Shown here one piece after another: positions 11,861 through 23,684 of a stretch of DNA of 64,000 nucleotides; positions within the stretch are counted from its first letter, which is position 1, and each line of letters opens with the position of its first letter. Below the pieces are notes generated by a model that saw only the letters and a program-made list of their open reading frames with translations, searched no databases and was not told the origin of the DNA. Position numbers and translations under genes: made by a program. The stretch spans positions 106,036,881-106,100,880 of the forward strand of contig JALJCS010000001.1 of NCBI GenBank assembly GCA_023055355.1, given 5' to 3'. Source of the stretch: Agelaius tricolor (taxonomy: Eukaryota; Chordata; Aves; Passeriformes; Icteridae).

Positions 11861-14059
11861 TTTGTCAAATCCAAAAGGTTTATCTGACCTTCTCTCATCT
11901 TCTCTCCAGGAACTGGGACAAGGTTATCAAGCACTGGCATTCTCATATTACCCCTAGAGCCATTCTTGCTCTAACCCCTTGCTTAAAATCATCACAGAAG
12001 TAAGATGGCAACACCATCATGAACAGAAAGAAACACACAGTCAGCTCAGACCTACAGACTGCTTGGTTTGCACACATGATGCAATTTAAATTCTTTGATA
12101 TTTCAGGACAGTGAAACATGCACATGAAATTCCTAGCCACTCTTTACAAATATTTCGTTCCATTTAAATTATTGTTTTTTTTTTTTTTGGTTAAAAAAGA
12201 AGATCCAAGGGAGGCAGGTTGCCTTGGAATTACAGCAAAATATGTGTTATTTTGTTGGCATGTTTTAGGAATTTTTGAGTTGCATGTTAAAGCAAAATTG
12301 TGCATCATCAGAATTGATGCTGGAAATGTTACAGGTCTTTATGACAACCACTATGTTATCATGTCATGATAAAAATAAGTTGGAAAGATGGGTTTGGTAA
12401 TTGGTCACAAGAACCAACATCCAAAGATAAAAAGGTCTCTTTATATGCAGGGTACATTGCCCCAAGGTAGTACTACTGTGTAATTTTTTCAGATTTAAAT
12501 TCTTGCATTGACAGGCTTTTCTGAAGAACTGCCTTTTTGATGCTAAATGCTACAGAAGCTCCTGTAGAAGGCAGCTAAGGAAACATAGGGGCAGGCATGA
12601 TAGAGAAAACTGAGGACAGCAGAGCCTAATGGAGCACAAAATGAATTTTGTCTGCCAGGGGCAGCATTTGGTGACAAGGAAAATTTGCAAGTATTTTGAG
12701 GCTACAGAATTTGGGACCTTTAGGGCTCTGTCTTATTAGCAACATGGTTGCTTAGTCCAATTACACAAAACATTTCAGCCAACTAATTAACACCAAATGA
12801 CAATAAAATGAGACAAAGGGAAGAAAAATAATGAAGAAAAATAAAAATAAACCTGGTTGGAACAGCCATATTTGCCAGCACACTCATATACAAGGAATCC
12901 AAAAATGTCTAGTAACTGTAGATGTTTCCTTCTTTTTTATGGTCTTTTTTCAGACATGACTGAATAGATGCTCAGTCTACATGCAAGAACCTTTCCTTCT
13001 TCAGCTGTTGGGAAAGAAGTAAAGACAAAAAAGTTATACTGAGGGCATTTAAAAAACTACTAAAGTTTAGAAACTCTGATGCTATAATGGGACATTCAAA
13101 ATAACTGAATAGCTAGTGACTGATAGTATTAAAAAAACCAATAAGGATTAACCATTACTTAAGATAAGAGAGGAGGGAAGAGGGACAAGTTATACAAGGG
13201 GGAAGGACTGAAGGGATGATGGAAGGAGGAGGGACAGAAACTGAGGGGAGACAGATTTAGAGTATAGAGACTAACAGGACAAACAGATCTGGCAGCAGAA
13301 AAAATGGGAAGAAACATGGAAGAAAAGGATCCTGAAAAGTAGCAAAGAACAGAAAATAGAGTAAACCAAGAATGAATACAACAGATATACAGTCTAGTTT
13401 TCCCTGAAAGCAATGCGTTTCCATGCAGAAGTGTTACTATCATAAAATCAATACCACAGTGATTTAACAAACTAATATACATCAGCATTCCTTTTCTTCT
13501 GGTTGCAGATATAACCAGCCTCTTATTGACTTGATGTTTTACTTTGGATGGAAATTTGGACCTCAGAGCACAGGTCCAACCAGCTCCTGCATTTTATTTG
13601 AAAGTCATTTTAGAAGTATCTCATTTACCCTGGTGATGTTATGTGGCAAATGATTTCTTCAGGAACTAAGTTCAAGTGTGGACTGACAGTCAGTTTTGAG
13701 TATCTGGGTTTTGTTATTGCCATAACAAGATTTATGGCAAGGTCAGATATGACTTAAAGAAAATATTTACAAACAGTACCAATGCCAAATGGCTCTCCTC
13801 CTTACCTGAAGTTTAATGAAAACACTCTTACTATTGATTTTACCTTGCATGAATGTTCTCTAAATCATTACAATCCATTCAGACACTCTAAGCATGTATG
13901 TGTTACAGTAACATGGCATTGCCTGGCATAATTTTGAAGTATTTATGGCTATCTGTATGTCTTACTATGCATCTATCATCATATCATATTTGAGTTTCTT
14001 TTGAATATAACAGTATGTTTCAAAATCTTGACTATGAGGAAAATCAGAAATATCCTGAT
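11861..14059. other. Unique noncoding sequence
   Basis: Holds a poly-T run at 12175-12188, an A-rich run at about 12818-12851 and a strongly purine-biased tract at about 13165-13260 (GGGA/GGAAG-rich). The 109-codon minus ORF at 13159-13488 owes its low-complexity N- and C-terminal composition to the purine tract. No gene is supported. Confidence 0.55.
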
Positions 14060-14087
14060 ACATACACAAACACACACACACACACAT

Positions 14088-14127
<40 letters not shown>

Positions 14128-14128
14128 T
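14060..14128. repeat. Compound (CA)n(TA)n microsatellite
   Basis: About 45 bp of CA units, with one TA interruption, pass directly into about 22 bp of TA units. Long pure dinucleotide runs like this are typically length-polymorphic within a species. The short ORF across it (His/Thr then Ile/Tyr repeats) is an artefact. Confidence 0.95.
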
Positions 14129-15169
14129 TCAGCTAGCCTCTCATCTTTAATTCCATTTCACAACTTTGATTTAGATAATCAGAAAAGAATCAATAAGAAA
14201 ATGGTAAATCTTTCACAATAACAAAGAAGTTTTATAACCACACTTGGTCTTGACATTCATTTAGGGATATAAAAGAAGGAAACAGCAGAGTTAATAGGAT
14301 AAAGCTGACTTAACAGAATACTAGCTCTCCATATTGATGGAAACAGAAAATAGGATCTTCCCAACTTTTTTTTAGCACATGGAATGAAAACAGAGCTTGG
14401 GAGAAGAATGAATGAACCTGGGAGAGGCTCTGTTTTTCAGTGAACAATCCATTGTCTGTGTGAGCAGAGCTCATGCAAAACTCCTCCAGTCCTTCTCCCA
14501 CCTCTCACTAGTCCCTTTTCTGGCCATACTTGAAAGAAACTTTTGTCATCAACAACCTGGAGCACCCTTCATAAAGGAGTCATGGATGTATTGGATGAGT
14601 CTTGCCTGCTCCAAGCTGTTTAGAGAAAGTTTTCTGGCAAAGGTCATGAAATGTCCCTGTCTCACTCTCAAATTTTTTTCTAGACAAGATGGTAAACTGG
14701 AGCCTAAGTTTAATTTGTAGAACTGTTGTTTGCTAGTGCCATGTGCCAGGGCACTGATGGGCAGAGAAGAGCCCTGAGGGGCTGGAGACTGGCACTGCTG
14801 AGGAATTGCTGTGGCTGATGCAAGATTTTTGGTGCTGTAAGTTGTGTGTGAAACATGCCTTCCACCTTGGTAAAGGGATCAGAAACTTAACTAAAAGTCA
14901 GGAACTTCTTATTATAATTTCATAGGTTAAGTCTTATACTTTTATAGGAAGATATCAATTTTATATATGGTGTAAAAAAGCAGGGCTTGGGAATTTCAGG
15001 GCATGAAAAGCAGCTTGCTGTTCCAGATGGTTTATAAAGTCTGACAACACTGTTTCACCCTGTAGAGCAGTTTTTGGAAACTGTCCCCAGCTTACCAGCT
15101 GTACAAGAATGCAGTGACAGAAGGGAATACTTGACATATTTATAAGCAAAATTTAAATTATTTCCTATC
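14129..15169. other. Unique noncoding sequence
   Basis: No recognised repeat. A 102-codon plus ORF (14412-14720) overlaps a minus-strand ORF and has no known domain. The 14740-14840 part is slightly GC-rich. Confidence 0.55.
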
Positions 15170-15655
15170 CTTAGGGGAACAGACAAGCATCTCCAGTCTA
15201 ATATGATGCTATTAAACGCCAGAAGCAAAAAGATGCACGATGGATCTCTCAGTGTATTTACACCTTAAATATCCGACCGTGTCCTTGTTTCATTTGCCAC
15301 TCAGTTGCCGTCATTGCTAATTAGGCACCCGGCTGCCAGCAACCCCCCTCCTTTCTGCCCATCCCAAGGGCAGAGGCAGAAACTGGGGCTGGGGATGGGA
15401 AGTTTAATTCCCCAGCCTGACTGACCACCGGGTGTCACTGTTTGACAGAAATAAACTCGGGAAGGCTGAAAACCTCCCCGATGCCTTCTCCACGTGGATG
15501 CTACAAGATGCAGATTTCATTCCAAAATCCTCTTCCCCATCTGGCCTCTCATTGGATGGCGTTTTAAAGGATATTTCAGAGAGGGATGATTCTGTTTTAA
15601 ATGGATTTTGGAAAATACTTTCATTTTTAATACCAAAGGCAGGGGGAAAATGAGA
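15170..15655. promoter_or_regulatory. Candidate conserved noncoding element
   Basis: This block stands out from its AT-rich surroundings by balanced composition, several CpGs and non-repetitive complex sequence. It contains TAATTA ('tgctaattaggcac', near 15316) and a C-rich patch at 15330-15365. A 73-codon ORF runs from 15432 to 15653 but resembles no known protein. The texture resembles vertebrate developmental enhancers, but that is an impression: conservation cannot be seen from one sequence. An unrecognised small exon is the alternative. Confidence 0.25.
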
Positions 15656-16241
15656 AAAAATAAGGTAATTTCTGAGAATTTGAGATGTGCTGTGCTGCTA
15701 AATTTGTCAATTACATTTATTTACTGGAATAATAATCAAAGTTGCAGATAAAAATAGTGCTGAATTAATATGGAAAACCTGATCTTCCAGATTTTCAACC
15801 TGAAGTATCAGATTTCTAGTGTTTCTCAGGCCAACACTAAGCATACTGACACTTTTAGTCAGATGTCAGACTTGAAACTGGCCAAAAGTATAGAAATACT
15901 CTTCAAGAAAAACCTTCTTTCAAAAAGCTTAAGGATGCCCATCTATTAAAACAAAAACCCCAACTCTGGTACTCAAAAAAGGGAATTTACTGGTACAACT
16001 TCAGAGTCTTTTACCCAGATTATAAAAGTAGAAAAAAAAAATTATCTCTTAACAGATAATGTAACTAAATGCCATGCCCTTATAGTGAAAAGTTGAGAAG
16101 TACAACCAATTAATTAAAAAAAGGGGTAGTAACCTAGAAAAGGAGGATAAATTAATCCCAGGAAAATGGGAAAATGAAGACAGTACCTCAATGAAATGTA
16201 CATTCTGAGTGGAATAAAATCATTGAGTGTGATAGAGATCA
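15656..16241. other. Unique noncoding sequence
   Basis: AT-rich DNA with no recognisable gene or repeat family. Short A-runs occur near 16032-16040. Confidence 0.55.
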
Positions 16242-16290
16242 AAGGATTTATTGCCTCCCGTCTAATAGAAATGGAAGGATTTATTGCCCC
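16242..16290. repeat. 33-bp-period imperfect duplication
   Basis: The 14-mer aaggatttattgcc occurs at 16242 and again at 16275. Because 33 is a multiple of three, the overlapping minus-strand 82-codon ORF shows an echoing 'AINP.ISI' peptide. The peptide repeat follows from the DNA repeat and is not evidence of a protein. Confidence 0.7.
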
Positions 16291-17139
16291 CCAAACCTGC
16301 GGCTTCCAGAAGAATGTACTTACCCCAGTGTCTGCTAAATGTGGATAAATTCCTTCCCTCACAAGCTTTCTAAAATGTGGAAAGATTTACTTCCTTCTGA
16401 ACAGTCTGCCTCAAATAAGCAGCTACAAATTATGCCACAGATGGTGCTTTTTCCTTCTCTTTAAGGAGAAAATTTCACGGAGGAAACCTAAAAGCAAGTA
16501 AACATTTTTTATGGGTTTGAAAAAAGAAATACAACTTAGACAATAACATCAAATATTATGTATCTACAGAGGCTGGTTAGAAAGACTTTTGAGGTATGGT
16601 ATTACTTGAAAACAAGGCCATGTGATATGACAATTCAAAGGCAAGGTCATCAAGCATATGGCTATTTCAGTTTATAATGAATTTGATAATATTCTAAAAT
16701 AGTTATGTAATGTAACCATGATGATCTAAGGGTATAACCAAATTAAGATTTGCAGAGACTTAATACTTTGTCTACTTGCACTGCTGGGAAACCAGGCAAG
16801 ACTTCAGACATCCATGATCTGCTTCAGAACCAAAAGAAATGGCAAACATCAAGCCACAATTTTTCAGCTTCTGTTTCATATTCAAAAAAGGTTTGGGTGC
16901 CCAAAAGCAAGTCTACATTTTTTCAGCTACATCATCGGGCCAATAAAAGATATTCACTCTGCCCATAAATCTTTCCTTGCTATCATTAAAATGTTAGAAT
17001 ATGTTTAAAGCTTTCAGATGTTACTGGTTGTTATGTAATAAAGAAGTTGATTATACATAAAACATTGCTTATGTGGAATAGCAGCCAGGTTCAAAGAATC
17101 AGTAACTTCAGAGACTATGAGGATAAATGAGAGCTTGAT
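16291..17139. other. Unique noncoding sequence
   Basis: No repeat family or gene is recognised. ORFs of 60-72 codons around 16750-17008 overlap one another in different frames. Confidence 0.55.
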
Positions 17140-17290
17140 CAAAAAATTGAAGCCGAAGCTGAGCATTCCTCCAACTAAGCAATTTTATCTGCTGTCGGGT
17201 TTTCCAAATCAATTTCCAGCTGCCAAGAGTTATTAAAAGCCAGAAAGGTGGAAGTGCACAGGAGAGGGACTTGGTCAGGATTTTATTTTT
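17140..17290. promoter_or_regulatory. Possible conserved block
   Basis: A short complex segment ('ctgctgtcgggttttcc', 'caatttccagctgccaag', 'gttattaaaagccag') with CpGs and an E-box-like CAGCTG. It looks non-random against its surroundings but nothing more can be shown. Confidence is low; it may be ordinary unique DNA. Confidence 0.15.
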
Positions 17291-17784
17291 TTAAAAACCC
17301 AAATTTGTACAGGAATCCTGAAGTTGTGGTGATATACCCCTGTGAAGCAGTTTCACTGCTAGGATAGGTCTGTAACAGAACAGCACCAGGATGCCTGGTC
17401 TCTGACTCCCACGACTCAGACTTGAGCCTGATACACCTAAATGGAAGCCCTGAAGGTGTGGCTACCTATCTAATTCCTCCTCCAGGAGCTGTAACAAAAA
17501 TAGCTTGTATCAAAATGTTAAATATTCACTGGGCCAACGAGAAACCAAGAAAAATACACTGTTTGAATATTGTGAGCAGGCAGTAAAATGTACCAGTGAA
17601 GACAAGAAAGGACTGAGCATGTTTGAACCTCAGTGTAAACCAAGGGAAAAGGCTGACACAACTCAGCTGAGGAGCTGAAGATGGCAAGAGAGGAAAACTC
17701 TGGGCTTTCCATGTCTCAGGTGAGTATTCCTGAGGTGGCTGTCATTTCTTTCTATGTCTATTTCTTTCACATTTAGAAAGGCAT
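17291..17784. other. Unique noncoding sequence
   Basis: No recognised repeat or gene. Short ORFs only. Confidence 0.55.
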
Positions 17785-18469
17785 TGTGGTTTGAGAATGG
17801 TGCTTCCCAATTCAGTGTCCCCACCAAGACCCTTCAACCTGCTGCTTGCTCCACCTTCTTTCCTCTCCCCCTCCCATGAGGGTGATTGGAGAGCAGAATT
17901 GGAGACACAAAAGGTGAAGATCATGGGTTAAGATAAGAACAATTTACTGGAAACAGCAATGAGATAAGAAAAGGAATAGTAACAGCAACAATACTAATAA
18001 CAGAGTGCACAAGGAAGGAACTTTATTGCTCACGCTGGAAACCCCTGACAACTGGCAATACCCTTCACCTCCCTCTGCCATGCTACACCACCACTCCCCT
18101 CTGGAGCAGAGCTGGGACCATGCTACCCTGACTGGAAGGAGCCCCTTATCCCTGGAAAGGACTCCCTGCCCCCCATCCCTGCCAATGACATGATTCCTTG
18201 GATGATGGGAGATTATTACCTATGGTCTACTGCACATACCAGCATGTGAGAGCAGCAAAGATGGCAAAGCTGCCAAGAATGAAACGTGCTGTGGGATGGT
18301 TAGCAGAATGGAAGCTGGAAGGGACAAACAGGGCTCTTCTGCCATGGATTTTTGAAACAGAAATATGCTTCCTCAGAAAAGTAGTTCTGGTGTTACTTAC
18401 TAGGAAGTGCCCTGGGGCCTGGATCTTCTTGCCTTTTCCTTCTCACTTGTGCTTTTGTGGGGCCTGACA
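17785..18469 (-). mobile_element. Endogenous retrovirus LTR (solo), minus sense
   Basis: About 685 bp with TG...CA ends when read as tgtggtttgag at 17785 and ggcctgaca ending at 18469. The section around 17920-18000 ('gggttaagataagaac', 'agcaatgagataag', 'caacaatactaataac') resembles passerine ERV LTRs whose transcription runs on the minus strand. A second copy of a related arrangement starts near 59,993. Single copy with no flanking gag/pol/env, hence a solo LTR. No TSD is visible (aggcat before, ttcctg after), so the ends have diverged or the boundaries are slightly off. Family assignment is from memory of avian LTRs. Confidence 0.7.
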
Positions 18470-21400
18470 TTCCTGTGAAAAGAACTGATAATGTGAAGCC
18501 TTAAAACAAATTATGCAATAAAGACAGGGGAAAAGATGTAATTTGCAATTACAAGTAAGTGTAGGCACACCAAAGATCTCCATGGGGCTAATCTGTCCTG
18601 CTAGCCTTGTAGTCACACCTGAACTAGTTTGTGAAGAGCTAGCACAGATATCACAGAGCTACCTGGCAGTGTAAACCTACCCCTGGAGCAATGGGATGAT
18701 GCTGTCCCATTCCACTGCTCTCACTGGTACAGGGACATCTAGGAAAAGAAGAAAAAAATCTGAAAAAAAAAAAAAAGGCACAATTCCCACCTCCTATTCA
18801 TTTGCTGCCAGTCTGAACTGATAGTCCTTATTCTGCATAGGTATTGTGGTAAGCAGCTTCCACACCATGCTGTGTTTGCCTTGACACTTCATTATAGGTC
18901 TCCACAGATGAATAGAAGTGACACTGCTCTAAAGAAGCACTTAGAAAAGCAAAAGCTAATATTTGCTTGCTGACTTGCTTGTTTATGCTTGGAGCAGGAG
19001 TGGTGACACCTGAAATCCTATTGTTGTCTAGGGAGCAGTCAATCAAACTTCTGGAACCTCCACTCCGGTGTGTGGTGAATCAGACGTGGTTGGCAGCCAA
19101 ACTCTCACACAGCCTCTCACACCCTGCCTTTCCCCAGCAGGGACAGACACAGGGGATGGGAAGAAAGCGACTGAGAAAGCTCACAGGCTTTTTAGATCTC
19201 TTGTGGCTCAAAGACTCAAGAAAAATGTGTGGAGGTGGGAGGGAGTCATAAGAAAGCGGGACAGCAGCGTACTTGGCCAGCTACACAGAGGCAGAGCAAT
19301 GGCCTCACTCCTGCATTCCACACTGACCACAGCTTGTGTCAGTGAGATCACAGCCAACAGGGACAGCACAGTAGGTGGCTTTGGCCTGTAGTCTGTCAGA
19401 CAACAATGTCACAACCATTCTCATTTGGCTTAATGTTCTCCTTTGATCTCCTGTCAACCTTGGTTATCCATTTTCCACAGGGCTAGCTCTCCTGAAATCC
19501 ATTAGAAGTGCAGTAGTGATGAGCCACCTCCATTTCATACAGCTTCCCTGTCCCTCCTGCAACTCATCTGAAGCCCACCTCAGCTGCAGCTCCTGGAAGT
19601 GGAGCTCTTCCCAAGGTGCTGGCCTTGGAAGCCACCATTCTCAGACTGATGTGCACATGGCCTGGTGGAGGGCTGTGAAAGGCACAGGGTGTTCAGAGGG
19701 CAGGTGGGACCTTCCAATGGGAAATGAAAATCTCTCTCCTGAACCTTGTACCTGAATCCCCTCCTTTTGTGGCACCGAGCATACAGCTTGATAAAAGCCT
19801 TGACCTCTAAATGTAAATAAGAATCAGATTTGAGAAAATAATGCTTCAAAACAAACACTTGGAGTTGTCTTCAAGCTGCTATGTAATATTAAAATTGAGG
19901 AGAAATTGCATTTTGGAAAACTACATTACATGGGTTTATTTACTGTCTATACAGATCTATTGTGTGGCTGTGCTTATGTCTATATATGTACACACAGACA
20001 CATAAACATTTCCAATCGGACCAAGGGAGAAACTGAATTTCAATACAGACTATTTTTCAACTCAATAAGCAGTAGTGATTTTTTAAACTAATTTTTGAGT
20101 GATAGAATATTTTAAAAAATATATTTCTCTCAGCCTCTGTGAGCACACCAGAAAATTTTGATGACAACTGTAGTCCAAATGGCAAGGTCCTGTTACAAGG
20201 AATTCATCACAGATGTAGTCCTTAGGCCAAATTATGACCAAAAGAAGACTGAAAATAAAATGTTAAGAAACAGCTGATACATTTTAATTTATGAAATGCA
20301 AACTGGGCATGATCAGTAGGTTCTGACATATATTTACTTGCTAGTAGCACTGTGGGGCAATGCTGGAGCCAACGTGAAAACTTTCAGCTCCAATCCCCCT
20401 CCCCTTTGGCAGCTGTTGGACATCATTTCTCAATCAGGTCCACTTCTCCAGCATGTCAGTGAGGTTCAAAACTTTTCTCCAGATGGCTACTGAAGCTGGG
20501 AGCAATGACTGCAAGCTGCATATTAAATGTCTAAGTTCCTTGCACAAAGCCTGCAAATCCATGCAACCTTGTTTGTCCTGGGAGGCATCAGTGGGTGGAT
20601 GCAGCTGAGGCAGGGAGAGGTCAGGATGAAGTGTGTAGGAACAGGGCAATGACAGCAAGGCGTATCAAACCCCTGTGAGTAAAAGGATTATCATTGATTT
20701 CTACAGCATGTGCAGCAGGTTCAACACCTTATGTGACTTCAGATAGGGGCTGGCCTTCCAGGCTGTGCAGAGCCTCTTGCCTCAAGAGCATCCCTTGGGA
20801 CCCTCTGCTCCATGGCACACATGGCCATGCAATGCTGTCTCTGCCCAGAGAATTCCGGCATTCTGGGAATATTGCCAACTTTTCAGATGCCTGTAGCAAA
20901 GATTGTGTATCTTTTTCTGCTCCTGTCACGGCACTTTTGACAGTAAGGGAGAGACAAAGAGCACACTTTGTGATTTCTCAGGAATGGTGATTATTATTGC
21001 ATTTGTACTGCTGTGAGGTCCTGGCTCCTGAAGGTATTACGTAAGCAGGGAGCAGCTTTTTATCACTATCAGCAAACCCCATGTTTTCCTAAACTCATTG
21101 TGTAGGATCTTATCTCAGCATAAGATTCCTAGTAGATGGTCAACTGAACTTCTCCCTGCCAACTGTTAAATGCTGTTGATCATTTATCTGCAGATTGTGA
21201 CATGAGTTTAGGCATTTGAATCACACATGGATATCTAAATGTGGAAACATAACCTTAGGTGTTAAATTGATTCACACTCACTGTTCTTCAGAAGCTTTCT
21301 TGTGACTGTTAAGCAGTTTTTTCATATCACACTTGTACTCTCTCTCCATTTCACCCCTTCCAAACAACCAAAGTAGACAAATAGCACCAATAGTAGCAAC

Positions 21401-22417
21401 TTCCATCCAGTTGTGTGCTCAGTTACAGCATACACATTCCCAGTCACTCTGATTATAGAAGATTTCTGAATTCCTTCATCATAAAGTGAACCTATATTAG
21501 AAATACAGCTTGTCAAAGGTGTGGTAGGACATCTTCCCTCTAAGTGTGGATCCATGATTTTCAGTGCAGTGTGTCCAGATATCCCTCTCTCTGAAGCATG
21601 TGGTGTTGGGTGAGTCTTGGCCACCTGAAATTTTTATCTGAAGCTTAAAGATCCAGAAAGGACAGAAATCTCTATGGTAAAGTGAAGGATACAGCTGCAC
21701 CACCATCTCACAAGGTGAGAATTAGTTCCATCCATGTGTTGTGTGGCTGTTTGACTTTAACAGTGTTGTGATCAAACCCAATTAACTTCAGGGAATGTTC
21801 AGTGTTGGGATTGTGGTTCTCAGATTTTTACCCCAGGCTCTCCCTGGGGATGCTTACTGGATATGACAAAATTCTACTGAAACAGAGAAAAGATGTCCAA
21901 ATCTGAAGGAAAGCTTGCATATCCAAATACTTCTCTGCCTTATTTTGTTCCCCATGCCCCCCAGCTGAATTAGTGGACCATTAGTTTTCCTGCAAATCTT
22001 TGTTTTGTGAAAAATTTATGTCTTCACAACAATCAGCTCACAACTGTGTTCCCTGCAGGACAGGCACAACAGTATACAGTGTACAGACACTTTGGTGCCC
22101 GATAGCTTGCATGTTATTTACTGAGTTTCTATTAGTTACCACTATTTTATTTGTAGTGTTTGTTTTTTAGAAAATATTTTCCTCCAAGTAGGAATCTGAT
22201 TCAAGCCAAAACTTTATGGGGAGACAAGAAGAATGCCTGCTGGTCATACTAAGGAGAAGGATGCTCAAGAAAACCATGTAGTTTATAAAAATATGAGATT
22301 AAGAGCACCTGTGACCTGAGAGCTACACTTCAGCTCTTGTTCTCTAAATAATTTAGGAATCCAAGAAACAGCAAACACATCATGTCTGGTAGTCCTGGGC
22401 TGTTACAAATTTACTGA
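18470..22417. other. Unique noncoding sequence
   Basis: Nearly 4 kb with no recognised repeat family apart from a poly-A run at about 18762-18776. ORFs of 60-107 codons at 18967-19391 and 20694-20990 overlap on both strands without recognisable domains. Moderately GC-rich patches occur at 19060-19390 and 20740-20870. Confidence 0.5.
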
Positions 22418-23684
22418 GTAGATGTCATGGTTTCTGCTGACACAATGCCAGTGCCCCCATGAAAATACTCTCTCCCTGGTTTCTGCTGTGAGATGTGACC
22501 AGGAATAAGCAAAGCAGGCTCCCACTTAGAAATAAAGAAAAGAAAACTTTATTAACTACACTACAACTATATGTAAAAAGGAACACACAGGAAAAATGAA
22601 AACCTTACAAATACATTTCCTCCTCCCCCCACCAAATTTCTAATATGTCTATCGCCCAAATTTCAACTCTCAGTCCTTCACCACCCTTCAGACAATCAAT
22701 TCTCAGTTCATCAAGAGGAGAGGAGTCCTTCTTGTGCCATAGGCTTCCCCTGGAAACAACGTTGAAACCTCGTGTGTTTCCATTGCCTGGGGAACATCTG
22801 CCATCGTGACCTCTTCCTTCCATGTCCAGTGCTCTCACCACTGCACACGGACCAGAGCTGCTTCTAGGGTTGTCTTTTTAAGGATGCTTTGTCCCGTTCC
22901 AAAAAGAGCACAGTCTCACTTTTGGGACACCTGTCCCCCCCAGATTTCACCCCCTGGGGCTGAGGGGTACCAACACTGAACCCTCTTGGTTCTGGGCCAT
23001 TGCCTCCCCCTGGATGCAGTCTCTGTGTCACAAGGAACATGGTTCTGTCCATGGCTATAACAAGAAGAGTCCAGCTAAGCCACAGCCACTCCATCATCTC
23101 TTCCCACCTAAGATTCTTCTCTCCCGACATCTCTCACTTGCCCAGACCTTCATCACACTTGCCCATTTCCTTCTTCATCTTCCACTCTATCTCTCTTCTA
23201 GGAAAGGTCAATGTTCTGTAAAGTTTTCATTGTCCAAAAAGGGCACTCCCCTGCCCCTCCCTTCTCCGCAAGCCGGGCTGTGCTGCCAGGACATGGTAGC
23301 AAATTTCAAGGCAGCACAGGCTCTCTCTCTCTCTCTATCTATCTCTCTCTCTCTCTCTGTCTCCCAGGGGGGCTGCCTGATGCCTCTCGGTGCTCTCTCT
23401 CTCTTCCACCCTTCCACCCTCGGGGCCAGGCCTACCTCTCCCAGCTGCATGGCTTTTCCCCTCCTGCCCAGCCAGCAGCTGGGCCGGGGGAGGTCTGACC
23501 TGCTTCCCTCACAGAAACCCAAGAGAGCTTCCCCTGGAGTGCTCTGCTTTTAACCCCTGTGTTCTCAGAGGCGTATCCATTGTCCCCAGTGGCCACACCA
23601 GGTGCCAATATTAAAATCTGAACACCTATTGGTGACCACAGTGTATCCCAGAAAACCTACTTCCTGTCAAACCACGACAGTAGA
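22418..23684 (-). mobile_element. Solo ERV LTR with 5-bp TSD, minus sense
   Basis: The LTR spans 22423-23679 (1257 bp). It starts TGTCATGGTTT and ends AAACCACGACA, an 11-bp terminal inverted repeat with one mismatch. It is flanked by identical 5-bp duplications gtaga at 22418-22422 and 23680-23684. A poly-A signal AATAAA lies on the minus strand at 22548-22553, about 125 bp from the minus-sense 3' end, and a TATA-like TTAAAAG on the minus strand at 23546-23552, so transcription runs right to left. A 5-bp TSD is usual for ERVL-like (class III) avian elements. No internal viral genes: recombination between the two LTRs has removed them. Overlapping ORFs of up to 179 codons inside are spurious. 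Confidence 0.92.
23320..23363. repeat. (CT)n/(CTAT)n tract inside LTR
   Basis: A polypyrimidine run of about 44 bp, mostly CT with two CTAT interruptions, lying within the 1257-bp LTR. It creates the Leu/Ser-rich plus and Arg/Glu-rich minus peptides seen in this interval, neither of which is a gene. Confidence 0.92.

Noticed and set aside
23014..23553. 179-codon plus-strand ORF
   Set aside because: It lies wholly inside the 1257-bp LTR, runs through a (CT)n tract, and overlaps open frames on both strands. The peptide is low-complexity Ser/Leu/Pro with no retroviral motif.
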